From assembly GCA_937864275.1 (NCBI GenBank), contig CALMIW010000022.1, positions 1 to 6,104 on the forward strand: a stretch of DNA of 6,104 nt. Direction: 5' to 3'. A program made the translations under genes and the position numbers. The DNA comes from an uncultured Dehalococcoidia bacterium (GTDB lineage: Bacteria; Chloroflexota; Dehalococcoidia; Tepidiformales; Tepidiformaceae). A model generated the notes under the pieces. That model did no database searches. It saw only the letters and a program-made list of their open reading frames with translations, and was not told the DNA's origin. This document shows, piece by piece, positions 1 to 5,093 of this stretch (position 1 is its first letter; each line of letters opens with the position of its first letter).

Positions 1-112
1 CGGGTTGCTCCGTCCGCTCGCTCTCGTTGAGGTCGTCATCGAGCAAGAACAGCCCTCCTCCCGCAAGTAGCGGCAGGACGCCAAGCGCACCGAGAAGCGC
101 CAGGAGCTTCAA
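1..112 (-). CDS. 5' end of a short signal-peptide or membrane-anchored protein, cut by window edge
   Basis: The minus-strand frame from a TTG at 112 runs open to the left edge (37 codons). It begins with one lysine followed by about 20 hydrophobic residues (LKLLALLGALGVLPLLAGGG then LFLL), then an acidic stretch, DDDLNESE. That is the shape of a signal peptide or N-terminal membrane anchor, and it follows 34 nt after the stop of the upstream lipoprotein gene on the same strand. The start is uncertain. Another in-frame TTG lies at 130, neither TTG has a good Shine-Dalgarno, and the frame is open further upstream into the lipoprotein gene. No function can be assigned from so little sequence. 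The hydrophobic pattern is seen directly; that it is a real gene is inference. Confidence 0.45.
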   Translation of the reverse strand, partial: MKLLALLGALGVLPLLAGGGLFLLDDDLNESERTEQP

Positions 113-146
113 AACGTGAGATGGACCCAAAGAGCGTCGTCCATCG

Positions 147-809
147 TCAACCGCCGAAACCGGGGATCCCGAAGTCCTCGGACACCTCCCGAGAGCAGTC
201 TCGATATTCAAGCGACTGCGCCACCGGACCGAAGTCTGTGGGGCTCGGGTGCTCTGGTATGTCCACTCCAGCCTCGCGCAGGCATTCTCCGAGCGCGTCA
301 CGGGCCGCAACGAGTTCCGTCTCACTCGGAGCCACGTGCTCGGCCCAGAGCTGGACTACCACGTCGAAGAACTCGGTGCCGCACTGAGATTCGATCGCAC
401 GTAGCTCGCCGAGCGTCGCGCGCTTCCCAGGCTGATGAGGCAGCGTCGTCTGGAAAAGATACTGGCCACGCGCGTTGAGGTCCGGACCGGCCATTACCTC
501 GTCTCCGGCGACGTGCTCCACAACTGCCCCGTGCTCTTCCACACAGCCCACGTAGGCGAGAACTGACGCTTCGTATTCCGCAAAAGTAAGTACGCCGTCA
601 TCGAGGAGCTTGCGTTGGTAGTCCGACAAGTTCGGGACCACCTGCAGGCGCGAGCGATCGAACCGAAAATCCTCCTGCGATGGCACGCTGCCGAAAGAAG
701 ATGCCGCTGAAGTCGTCGAGGTTGAGCTGTGATTGGATTGGCGGCCGGGGTCCCGGCCGCCACACGCGACGAGAATGAAGAACACGAGGGAGCAAACGAA
801 CACTCGCAT
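147..809 (-). CDS. Putative lipoprotein of unknown function
   Basis: This 220-residue protein is probably exported and lipid-anchored. Its N-terminus, MRVFVCSLVFFILVAC, is a short type II signal peptide with the lipobox L13-V14-A15-C16. A low-complexity Ser/Thr linker follows (residues 25-43), as is usual after the lipidated Cys. The body (about 48-220) contains LLDDGVLTFAEYEASVLAYVGC around 68-89 and four further cysteines (89, 143, 176, 205), which could form two disulfides. The layout 'DG-x-x-T-x-x-E-Y-E ... C' recalls small uncharacterised lipoproteins of Actinobacteria and Chloroflexota; this is recollection, not a search. I chose ATG at 809 because GGAGA (819-823) sits 9 nt before it. 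The GTG at 818 directly abuts that site and would add three residues. The gene lies 54 nt downstream of the secreted-protein gene, so they may be co-transcribed. Function unknown. Confidence 0.8.
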   Translation of the reverse strand: MRVFVCSLVFFILVACGGRDPGRQSNHSSTSTTSAASSFGSVPSQEDFRFDRSRLQVVPNLSDYQRKLLDDGVLTFAEYEASVLAYVGCVEEHGAVVEHVAGDEVMAGPDLNARGQYLFQTTLPHQPGKRATLGELRAIESQCGTEFFDVVVQLWAEHVAPSETELVAARDALGECLREAGVDIPEHPSPTDFGPVAQSLEYRDCSREVSEDFGIPGFGG

Positions 810-818
810 CAGGCTCAC

Positions 819-823
819 TCTCC
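819..823 (-). promoter_or_regulatory. Ribosome binding site of the lipoprotein gene (decides start)
   Basis: On the minus strand this reads GGAGA. It leaves 9 nt to the ATG at 809 and 0 nt to the GTG at 818, so the ATG is favoured as the start. Confidence 0.55.
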
Positions 824-863
824 AGATAGCACCGAACCGTCGCGAACCCTTCTGGCGATGGCA

Positions 864-1232
864 CTAGTCATTGTGGTAAGCCCAATAGTTACCGCTGCAG
901 GGGCCGCCGGCGTGGCAGAGATTGTGGTAAACCCATCCATCGTAGGTCGGATTTAGGGCCTGGCCTGGACCGGACTCACACGTGGGATTGTACTGGTACA
1001 CCCAGCCCGGGCCGTTGTGGACGAGTCCGTGCGCGCGATCCCAATAGCAGTCGATCGCCCGATAGTTACACCCAGAGACCGTCGATGCATACCACTCCGC
1101 CAAATTCCCGGTCCCAGTGCAGCCATCGGAGTAAGAGAGTGACATCCCGTGGGCCGCGGCGGGAGAGGCGGTCGCCAACAGCGACAAAGTGGCGAATCCA
1201 GGGATCAGGACTCGCCGTATCATTTGTTTCAC
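864..1232 (-). CDS. Small secreted six-cysteine, aromatic-rich protein of unknown function
   Basis: This 122-residue protein has a clear Sec signal peptide: basic start (MKQMIRR), hydrophobic core (about 7-22) and an A-A-A cleavage site before H28, leaving about 95 mature residues. The mature part holds six cysteines (38, 55, 62, 85, 106, 112), which could form three disulfides. It also has about five Trp and ten Tyr. A short motif occurs twice, GWVYQYNPTC (76-85) and GWVYHNLC (99-106), suggesting a small internal duplication. I do not recognise the family. A small extracellular or cell-wall protein is plausible, and a bacteriocin-like or inhibitor role cannot be excluded, but nothing shows it. 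The start is GTG 1232, with AAAGG (1242-1246) 9 nt upstream. An in-frame ATG at 1223 and a TTG at 1256 are alternatives. The stop is TAG. The gene lies downstream of a helix-turn-helix gene, separated by a repeat-bearing gap. Confidence 0.78.
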   Translation of the reverse strand: MKQMIRRVLIPGFATLSLLATASPAAAHGMSLSYSDGCTGTGNLAEWYASTVSGCNYRAIDCYWDRAHGLVHNGPGWVYQYNPTCESGPGQALNPTYDGWVYHNLCHAGGPCSGNYWAYHND

Positions 1233-1241
1233 TTCGATGTA

Positions 1242-1246
1242 CCTTT
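1242..1246 (-). promoter_or_regulatory. Ribosome binding site of the secreted-protein gene (decides start)
   Basis: On the minus strand this reads AAAGG, 9 nt before GTG 1232 and 18 nt before ATG 1223. It lies inside the reading frame if TTG 1256 were used. It therefore supports the GTG start, although it is a modest Shine-Dalgarno. Confidence 0.45.
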
Positions 1247-1264
1247 CAATCGGCAAGCGGCCAA

Positions 1265-1288
1265 CACCTGCCAGTCGTCACCTGCCAG
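1265..1288. repeat. Perfect 10-bp direct repeat upstream of the secreted-protein gene
   Basis: CACCTGCCAG occurs at 1265-1274 and again at 1279-1288, separated by TCGT (period 14). On the coding (minus) strand it reads CTGGCAGGTG twice, about 33 to 56 nt upstream of GTG 1232. Position and exactness suggest a regulator binding site or a leader element. No matching promoter hexamers were recognised next to it. Confidence 0.5.
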
Positions 1289-1360
1289 GGCTGCAGTCCC
1301 TCCTATCGCGGCAGGCGGCGCCATCGTGCATGGGCGAATGGTGTCCCGCCATAACCTCCC

Positions 1361-1384
1361 GGTTAGACTTCTGGCTAGACTTTT
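1361..1384. repeat. Imperfect tandem 12-bp repeat between the HTH and secreted-protein genes
   Basis: GGTTAGACTTCT (1361-1372) is followed directly by GGCTAGACTTTT (1373-1384), with 10 of 12 bases identical. A third GGCTAG occurs at 1393-1398, touching the HTH gene's stop codon. The repeats lie just downstream of the HTH gene and upstream of the secreted-protein gene, so they could be operator copies. They could equally be chance. Confidence 0.4.
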
Positions 1385-1398
1385 GGCCGTCCGGCTAG

Positions 1399-1704
1399 TC
1401 ATCCCGCCTCCCGTTCGATCTGGGCGAGCGCATCGCCGAGGCAGCACTCGAGGTGGGCGTTGGTCCAGCCTCCCCGCATCTCGCCCGTGACCCGGTCGCC
1501 ACGCACAAGGCACATCGCGATCTCGGCGCTGGCGGTCGAGAGCCGTTGCTTGATCGTCGCCTCGCTCACGTGCTCGCGTTCCGCGATGGCGCGGTTCTCC
1601 TCACCGTCGAACTTCAGGAGCAGCGCCCGTTTGAGTGCCGGGTGCATGTTCGGCAGGTGGTGTTCGCGCAGCGCCTGCAACTGTTCAAGACCCTGGATTG
1701 TCAT
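1399..1704 (-). CDS. Small helix-turn-helix DNA-binding protein (sigma-70 region 4 / LuxR-like)
   Basis: This is a 101-residue cytoplasmic protein with no membrane segment. Residues about 22-64 fit a sigma-70 region 4 or LuxR-type helix-turn-helix. The stretch HPALKRALLLKFDGEEN is followed by a first helix (RAIAEREHV), a turn beginning at S47, and a recognition helix (EATIKQRLSTASAEI, about 48-62). The pattern 'A-I-A ... V-S-x-x-T-I-K-x-R-L' is typical of these domains. No sigma region 2 and no receiver or sensor domain is present, so it is probably a stand-alone regulator. The C-terminal tail has adjacent cysteines (C87-C88) of unknown use. ATG 1704 is supported by GGAGG 6 nt upstream and by a -35 box further up. 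It precedes the secreted-protein and lipoprotein genes on the same strand and might regulate them; that link is inference. Confidence 0.75.
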   Translation of the reverse strand: MTIQGLEQLQALREHHLPNMHPALKRALLLKFDGEENRAIAEREHVSEATIKQRLSTASAEIAMCLVRGDRVTGEMRGGWTNAHLECCLGDALAQIEREAG

Positions 1705-1710
1705 CGCTCT

Positions 1711-1715
1711 CCTCC
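1711..1715 (-). promoter_or_regulatory. Strong ribosome binding site of the HTH gene
   Basis: GGAGG on the minus strand lies 6 nt before ATG 1704, close to ideal spacing. It firmly fixes the start of the helix-turn-helix gene. Confidence 0.75.
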
Positions 1716-1742
1716 GCCCTCCGTCTCGGGGGGGGCAAGGGC

Positions 1743-1772
1743 ATCGTGAACGTGTGGCGAATCATCTGTCAA
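1743..1772 (-). promoter_or_regulatory. Candidate sigma-70-type promoter of the HTH gene
   Basis: The minus strand carries a perfect TTGACA -35 hexamer at 1772-1767. At 18 nt spacing the -10 would be CACGAT (1748-1743), only three of six consensus bases; at 17 nt it would be TCACGA. Transcription would begin near 1735, leaving a leader of roughly 30 nt before ATG 1704. The -35 is clear and the -10 weak, which fits a regulated or GC-rich-host promoter. Confidence 0.45.
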
Positions 1773-1923
1773 GCCAGAAATGGTAGAAAGGAATGACCGG
1801 GTTAAACTCGCGATTTCCCTCGACGAGGTTCGAGATTCCTGGTTCGGCGATGCGCAATTCCGCTGAGGACACTCCGCATCCCCTTGTGCCCTTGTACACG
1901 TTCGGGGCAGGATGCGCGCAATC

Positions 1924-1929
1924 GGGAGG
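1924..1929 (+). promoter_or_regulatory. Ribosome binding site of the methyltransferase gene (decides start)
   Basis: GGGAGG lies 7 nt before ATG 1937 and is the best Shine-Dalgarno near this gene. The longer in-frame start at 1793 has a weaker AAAGG upstream and would add 48 residues unlike the methyltransferase fold. Confidence 0.7.
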
Positions 1930-1936
1930 TGTCGGT

Positions 1937-2749
1937 ATGGCAGCGGAAACACAGGGCGTGAAGGACCACTACCGGGCGGAAAACCTCGCGCAGCGTGTCC
2001 TGGATGCCGCGGCGGCGGCCGGTATTACAGCCCTCACCCCGGCGGCCCTGGGGCCTGTCGATGAGTTCCACAGCGGCGGGCTCATCTCGACACGCGCGCT
2101 CGCCGAGTACGCCGGCCTCAGGCCCGGCGAGAAGGTGGTGGACCTCGGCAGCGGCCTCGGCGGCCCTTCCCGCGTGCTGGCCGCGGAATTCGGATGCGAT
2201 GTCACCGGCATCGACCTGTCGCCGGAGTTCGTGGAAGCGGCGCGCGTGCTCACGGAATGCTGCGGGCTCGATGGCAGGGTCCGCTTCGAAGCTGGCGACG
2301 CACTGGCTCTGCCCTTCCCCGATGCCACCTTCGACGTCGCCTGGACCCAGCACGCGGTGATGAACATCAACGACCGGCAGACCTTCTACAACGAGGCCGC
2401 CCGTGTTCTGAAGCCCGGTGGCAGGCTCGCCTTCTTCGATATCCTTCTGCGAACACGCGGCGCGGAACTGGACTATCCGTTGCCATGGGCGCGGACGCCG
2501 GATATCAACTTCCTTTACGACGAAGACGAAACGCGCGGCTTCCTCAACCGGGCGGGCCTCGTCGAGGACAGCTGGGTCGATACGACCCAGGAGTCGGTTA
2601 TGCAGATGGCTCAGCAGCAGATGACGGGCGACTACTCGCTCCAGGTGGTCCTCGGCGAGGACCTGGCGCCGCGCATCGCGAACATCGCGAAGGCGATCAT
2701 GGGCGGCAAGCTCATGATTGTGAGGGCGTTGTATCGCAAGCCTGGCTAG
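1937..2749 (+). CDS. Class I SAM-dependent methyltransferase, sarcosine/dimethylglycine N-methyltransferase-like
   Basis: This 270-residue cytosolic enzyme transfers a methyl group from S-adenosylmethionine to an unknown acceptor. The SAM-binding fold is clear: motif I VVDLGSGLGG (67-76), the acidic end of strand 2 at GIDLS (D93), GDALALPFPDATFD (120-133), and LKPGGRLAFFDI (158-169). The region before motif I, DEFHSGG then STRALAEYAGL (43-61), recalls sarcosine/dimethylglycine and related small-molecule methyltransferases, and UbiE-like quinone methyltransferases are more distant relatives. The substrate cannot be read from sequence. ATG 1937 has GGGAGG at 7 nt; a longer ORF from 1793 is unlikely. 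It is the only plus-strand gene seen. Its stop TAG (2747-2749) overlaps the convergent oxidoreductase stop within CTAG. It is probably not part of the neighbouring minus-strand operon. Confidence 0.88.
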   Translation: MAAETQGVKDHYRAENLAQRVLDAAAAAGITALTPAALGPVDEFHSGGLISTRALAEYAGLRPGEKVVDLGSGLGGPSRVLAAEFGCDVTGIDLSPEFVEAARVLTECCGLDGRVRFEAGDALALPFPDATFDVAWTQHAVMNINDRQTFYNEAARVLKPGGRLAFFDILLRTRGAELDYPLPWARTPDINFLYDEDETRGFLNRAGLVEDSWVDTTQESVMQMAQQQMTGDYSLQVVLGEDLAPRIANIAKAIMGGKLMIVRALYRKPG

Positions 2750-2783
2750 ATCCCCGCGCCTCGCGCTCCGGCCAGCTTCTTGC
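2736..2783. terminator. Weak interrupted inverted repeat at the convergent gene ends
   Basis: GCAAG (2736-2740) can pair with CTTGC (2779-2783), and TGGC (2743-2746) with GCCA (2771-2774), around a loop of about 24 nt that is itself GC-rich. There is no T-tract on either side, so intrinsic termination is doubtful. It is listed because the two converging genes leave no other space for a terminator. Confidence 0.15.
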
Positions 2784-3966
2784 CGTCCTCGTCCATCAGC
2801 GCGGCCACCTTCTCTCCGAGGATGAGGCTGTAGTTCTGGCCGCGGTCCTCCGGGTACACCTGCGTCGTGTTCGAAAGGTACAACCCGTCGATCCCCGTGC
2901 GCATCTCCGGGATCGAACGGGAGTAGTACGTCGTGATGACCGGTTGCCCGCCCGGGTCCTTGAAGAACCACTTGTCCTTCACCCACGACGGGTCGAACTT
3001 CGGGTTCAGCGCCTTGATGCCCTCGAGGTACGACTGGAAGACCTCGTCGGCGTTCATCTCGAGAACCGGGTGGCCCGGGGCCGTGTAGTTCGAGAGGTAG
3101 ACGATGTGGTTACCGCCGTAGCGTTCCTTCGGCAGGAAGTTCGTGTGTTCGATGCAGGCGACGAACGGCAGGTCGTCGCCGATGGAGAGCCAGTAGTACG
3201 GCGTGAGCGGCCGGTCGAGCGCGAGGATGAGGCAGGTGGCCCACTGGTAGCGCACCCGGTCCAGGATGGCTTTGTAGTCGGCCGGGAGGTCGGGGCAGAT
3301 GCGGCTGGTGATGATGTTCGGCGTGGTCATCAGCACCTGGTCGAACTCATGGAGCTCGCCGCCGGCCCGGATACCGGTGACGGTCCCCCCGGAGATGACC
3401 ACTTCGTCAACATTCGTATTCAGGCGGATATCGACCCCGCGTTCGGTCAGGCGGTCGGCCAGGGCCATGTAATAGCGCCGGAACGAGCCGTGGAGGTACC
3501 CCAGCGATTCGCTCGCGCCGGAGCCCTTCCGGCTGGCGAAGCGCAGGTAGATCTTGTTCCAGAGCCAGACCATGCTCACGTTGTCCGCCTGGTCGGCGAA
3601 CTTGCCCTTGAGCAGCGGTCCCCAGAAGGCCGCGAACGCCTTCTTGCCCACGGCGCGCTCCATCCACGAGCGGGCCGTGACGCCCTCGTAGCGCTTCACG
3701 CCGTCCTTCTGCCGCCTCAGCCAGACCGCGGCAAGCCCGAGGCGCACCCGGCTGGTGAACGGGATGGCTGTGAACTTCAGCAGGTCCATCGGCGTGACGA
3801 ACGGATACATCCGGCGCTTCACGAAGTGCGCGTTCTTCGGCTGGACCCACTCGAGGTGCTCACCCAGTCCGAGGTCCTCAATGTAGCGCACGACCGCCGT
3901 GTCGTTCGTGTAAATGTGATGGTAGAAGCATTCGAGCGGCTCTCCGCCGACCGGGAAGGTGACCAC

Positions 3967-3969
3967 CTA
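3967..3969 (-). other. In-frame amber (TAG) codon 38 of the oxidoreductase
   Basis: The coding strand reads GTC GGC GGG TAG GTG GTC ACC. Family members usually continue the N-terminal motif with GG followed by Q, L or similar and then a TF.VGG segment. A single C-to-T change in CAG or T-to-A in TTG would create this stop. TAG also ends the methyltransferase, the oxidoreductase and the secreted-protein genes here, so genome-wide reassignment of TAG is unlikely. Confidence 0.85.
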
Positions 3970-4076
3970 CCCGCCGACTTCGTGGCGGCCCTCGAAAATG
4001 GTTACCTGGTCGCCCCGCTCGCTGAGCACCTTCGCCGCCGCCAGTCCGGCCACGCCTGCCCCGACAATCCCAACCT

Positions 4077-4080
4077 TCAT
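4077..4080 (-). promoter_or_regulatory. ATGA stop/start overlap (translational coupling)
   Basis: The TGA of the flippase-like gene (4079-4077) overlaps the ATG of the oxidoreductase (4080-4078). Only a weak Shine-Dalgarno precedes this ATG, so ribosome re-initiation probably drives its translation. The overlap shows the two genes belong to one transcript. Confidence 0.7.
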
Positions 4081-5075
4081 TGCTGCGGCACCCGTTCCGC
4101 GTCGACTCGCGCGATCCTGCGGAAGGAGATCCCGAAGGTCCAGAGGAGGATGAGCCCCAGGATCGTCGTCGGGATGAGGATGACGGCGTGGGCGACGATC
4201 GAATAGGCGCCGGCCACGCTGTCGGCAACGCCCGCCCCGACGAGCACCAGCTTCGCCGCCCATTCGAACGGGCCGGTGCCTCCGAAGAAGGTGGGGATGA
4301 TGATGGCGAGGTTGGCCGCCGACAACAGCAGGCAGTAGTGGGCGAAGCTTACGTTCAAGTCGAAGCCCTGGCCGATGACGGCGTAGGCGCCCGCTTCGAT
4401 GGTCCAGGCCACGCCGCTGAACAACGATACGAGGAGGAGCGACCGCGGTTCGTGCACGGAGCGCAGGCTCGAGACGAGGCTGTCGGCAATGTCGACGACG
4501 ACGTGTTCGAATCGGTCCGGGAGGATGCGGAGGAAGTAGTGAATCACCCGCTTCGCCCGCTCCTCGTTCAGCGTCAGCACGTAGAAGGCAACGAGCGCCG
4601 CAAGGAAGAAGATTGTGGATGCCCAGGCGATCGCGCGCAGGCGGCTGTCATCGAAGCCGACGAACGACCCCGCGATGAGCAGCATGAGCACGAGCGTGCA
4701 GCCATCGAACAGGCGCTCGACCGCGATGGTCCCGAACGTCCCCATGCGCGAGACGTTCTCGCGTTCCCCGAGGATCACCGCGCGGACGACCTCGCCCGCG
4801 CGCGCCGGGAGCAGGTTGTTGGCCATGTACCCGATGATGGCGTAGGGGAAGAGCCGCTGCGGGCTCAGGGGCGCGACGGGCCGCATCAGGATCGACCAGC
4901 GGACGCAGCGCGCGCAGATGGCGACGAACAGCACCGCTATCCCGGGAACGAGCCAGCGGTAGTCGGCTGCGGCGAAGGCGTCGCCAAGTTCCCTCGGGTG
5001 GGTGGCGCGAAGGAACAGCGCGATGAGGACCGCGCTGATCGCGAAACTCGCCCAGAAGCGGACTGAACGAAGCAA
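4077..5075 (-). CDS. Lysylphosphatidylglycerol synthase-type integral membrane protein (flippase-like)
   Basis: This 332-residue polytopic inner-membrane protein has about eight hydrophobic segments (for example near 7-22, 41-57, 127-141, 152-168, 212-230, 245-261 and 296-314). The family hallmarks are in order: GYMANNLLPARAGEVVRA (82-99, with the NNLLPxRxGE core), ERLFDG (120-125) and PTFFGGTGPFE (261-271). These match the LPG_synthase_TM / UPF0104 family, whose members flip or modify lipids, as in the membrane half of MprF, or accompany glycosyltransferases. The lipid handled is unknown. The start is TTG 5075, the only suitable start near the 5' end. A GGCGG lies about 8 nt before it, and the upstream NHL gene stops 18 nt earlier. 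Its TGA overlaps the oxidoreductase ATG. It is likely the middle gene of a three-gene operon. Family assignment is firm; function is inference. Confidence 0.88.
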   Translation of the reverse strand: MLRSVRFWASFAISAVLIALFLRATHPRELGDAFAAADYRWLVPGIAVLFVAICARCVRWSILMRPVAPLSPQRLFPYAIIGYMANNLLPARAGEVVRAVILGERENVSRMGTFGTIAVERLFDGCTLVLMLLIAGSFVGFDDSRLRAIAWASTIFFLAALVAFYVLTLNEERAKRVIHYFLRILPDRFEHVVVDIADSLVSSLRSVHEPRSLLLVSLFSGVAWTIEAGAYAVIGQGFDLNVSFAHYCLLLSAANLAIIIPTFFGGTGPFEWAAKLVLVGAGVADSVAGAYSIVAHAVILIPTTILGLILLWTFGISFRRIARVDAERVPQQ

Positions 5076-5093
5076 AGGGCTGACCGCCTGACG

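Larger units (their letters stand above)
2746..4080 (-). pseudogene. FAD-dependent oxidoreductase (amine oxidase / protoporphyrinogen oxidase-like), interrupted by one in-frame TAG
   Basis: Read through, this is a 444-codon flavoprotein of normal family length. The start MKVGIVGAGVAGLAAAKVL (GAGVAG at 7-12) and acidic E30 form the Rossmann FAD-binding motif. Codon 38 is TAG. The same frame then continues VVTFPVGGEPLECFYHH and reaches the C-terminal FAD signature NTTQVYPEDRGQNYS (404-418). Proteins with this FYHH and YPEDRG pattern belong to the NAD(P)-binding_8 / amino-oxidase superfamily and often sit among envelope or lipid genes; the substrate is unknown. Both sides of the stop look intact and there is no frameshift. 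Annotation software would probably call a 406-residue ORF from GTG 3966, but that product lacks the GxGxxG motif and should not bind FAD normally. ATG 4080 overlaps the flippase-like stop as ATGA, so translation is probably coupled. It may be a true recent pseudogene, a base-call error, or a readthrough gene. Confidence 0.82.

Noticed and set aside
833..850. GGTTCG direct repeat with 10-nt period between the secreted-protein and lipoprotein genes
   Set aside because: Only six bases are repeated, in a short gap between probably co-transcribed genes; chance is a sufficient explanation.
1800..1860. T-loop-like GGTTCGAGATTCC suggesting a tRNA
   Set aside because: The flanking bases do not form a 5-bp T stem, and no anticodon arm or acceptor stem could be built around it.
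1884..1920. Promoter for the methyltransferase near TTGTGC or TTGTAC
   Set aside because: No acceptable -10 hexamer is present at 16 to 18 nt from either candidate -35.
1793..1936. 48-residue N-terminal extension of the methyltransferase
   Set aside because: The extension lacks any methyltransferase feature, and GGGAGG 7 nt before ATG 1937 marks a better start.
1802..2986. Minus-strand open frame of 394 codons
   Set aside because: It is antisense to the methyltransferase and runs into the oxidoreductase gene in another frame. Composition is Arg/Gly/Glu/His-rich and without motifs.
3967..3969. Genome-wide recoding of TAG to explain the interrupted oxidoreductase
   Set aside because: At least three genes in the window end at TAG in sensible positions, including the oxidoreductase itself.
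2194..4206. Plus-strand open frame of 670 codons
   Set aside because: It lies antisense to the oxidoreductase and overlaps the methyltransferase. Its translation is rich in Arg, Val, Asp and Glu with no domain pattern, as expected of a GC-rich shadow frame.
4080..5066. Plus-strand open frame of 328 codons opposite the flippase-like gene
   Set aside because: The highly charged translation (runs of E, D, R) mirrors the hydrophobic codons of the real membrane gene.
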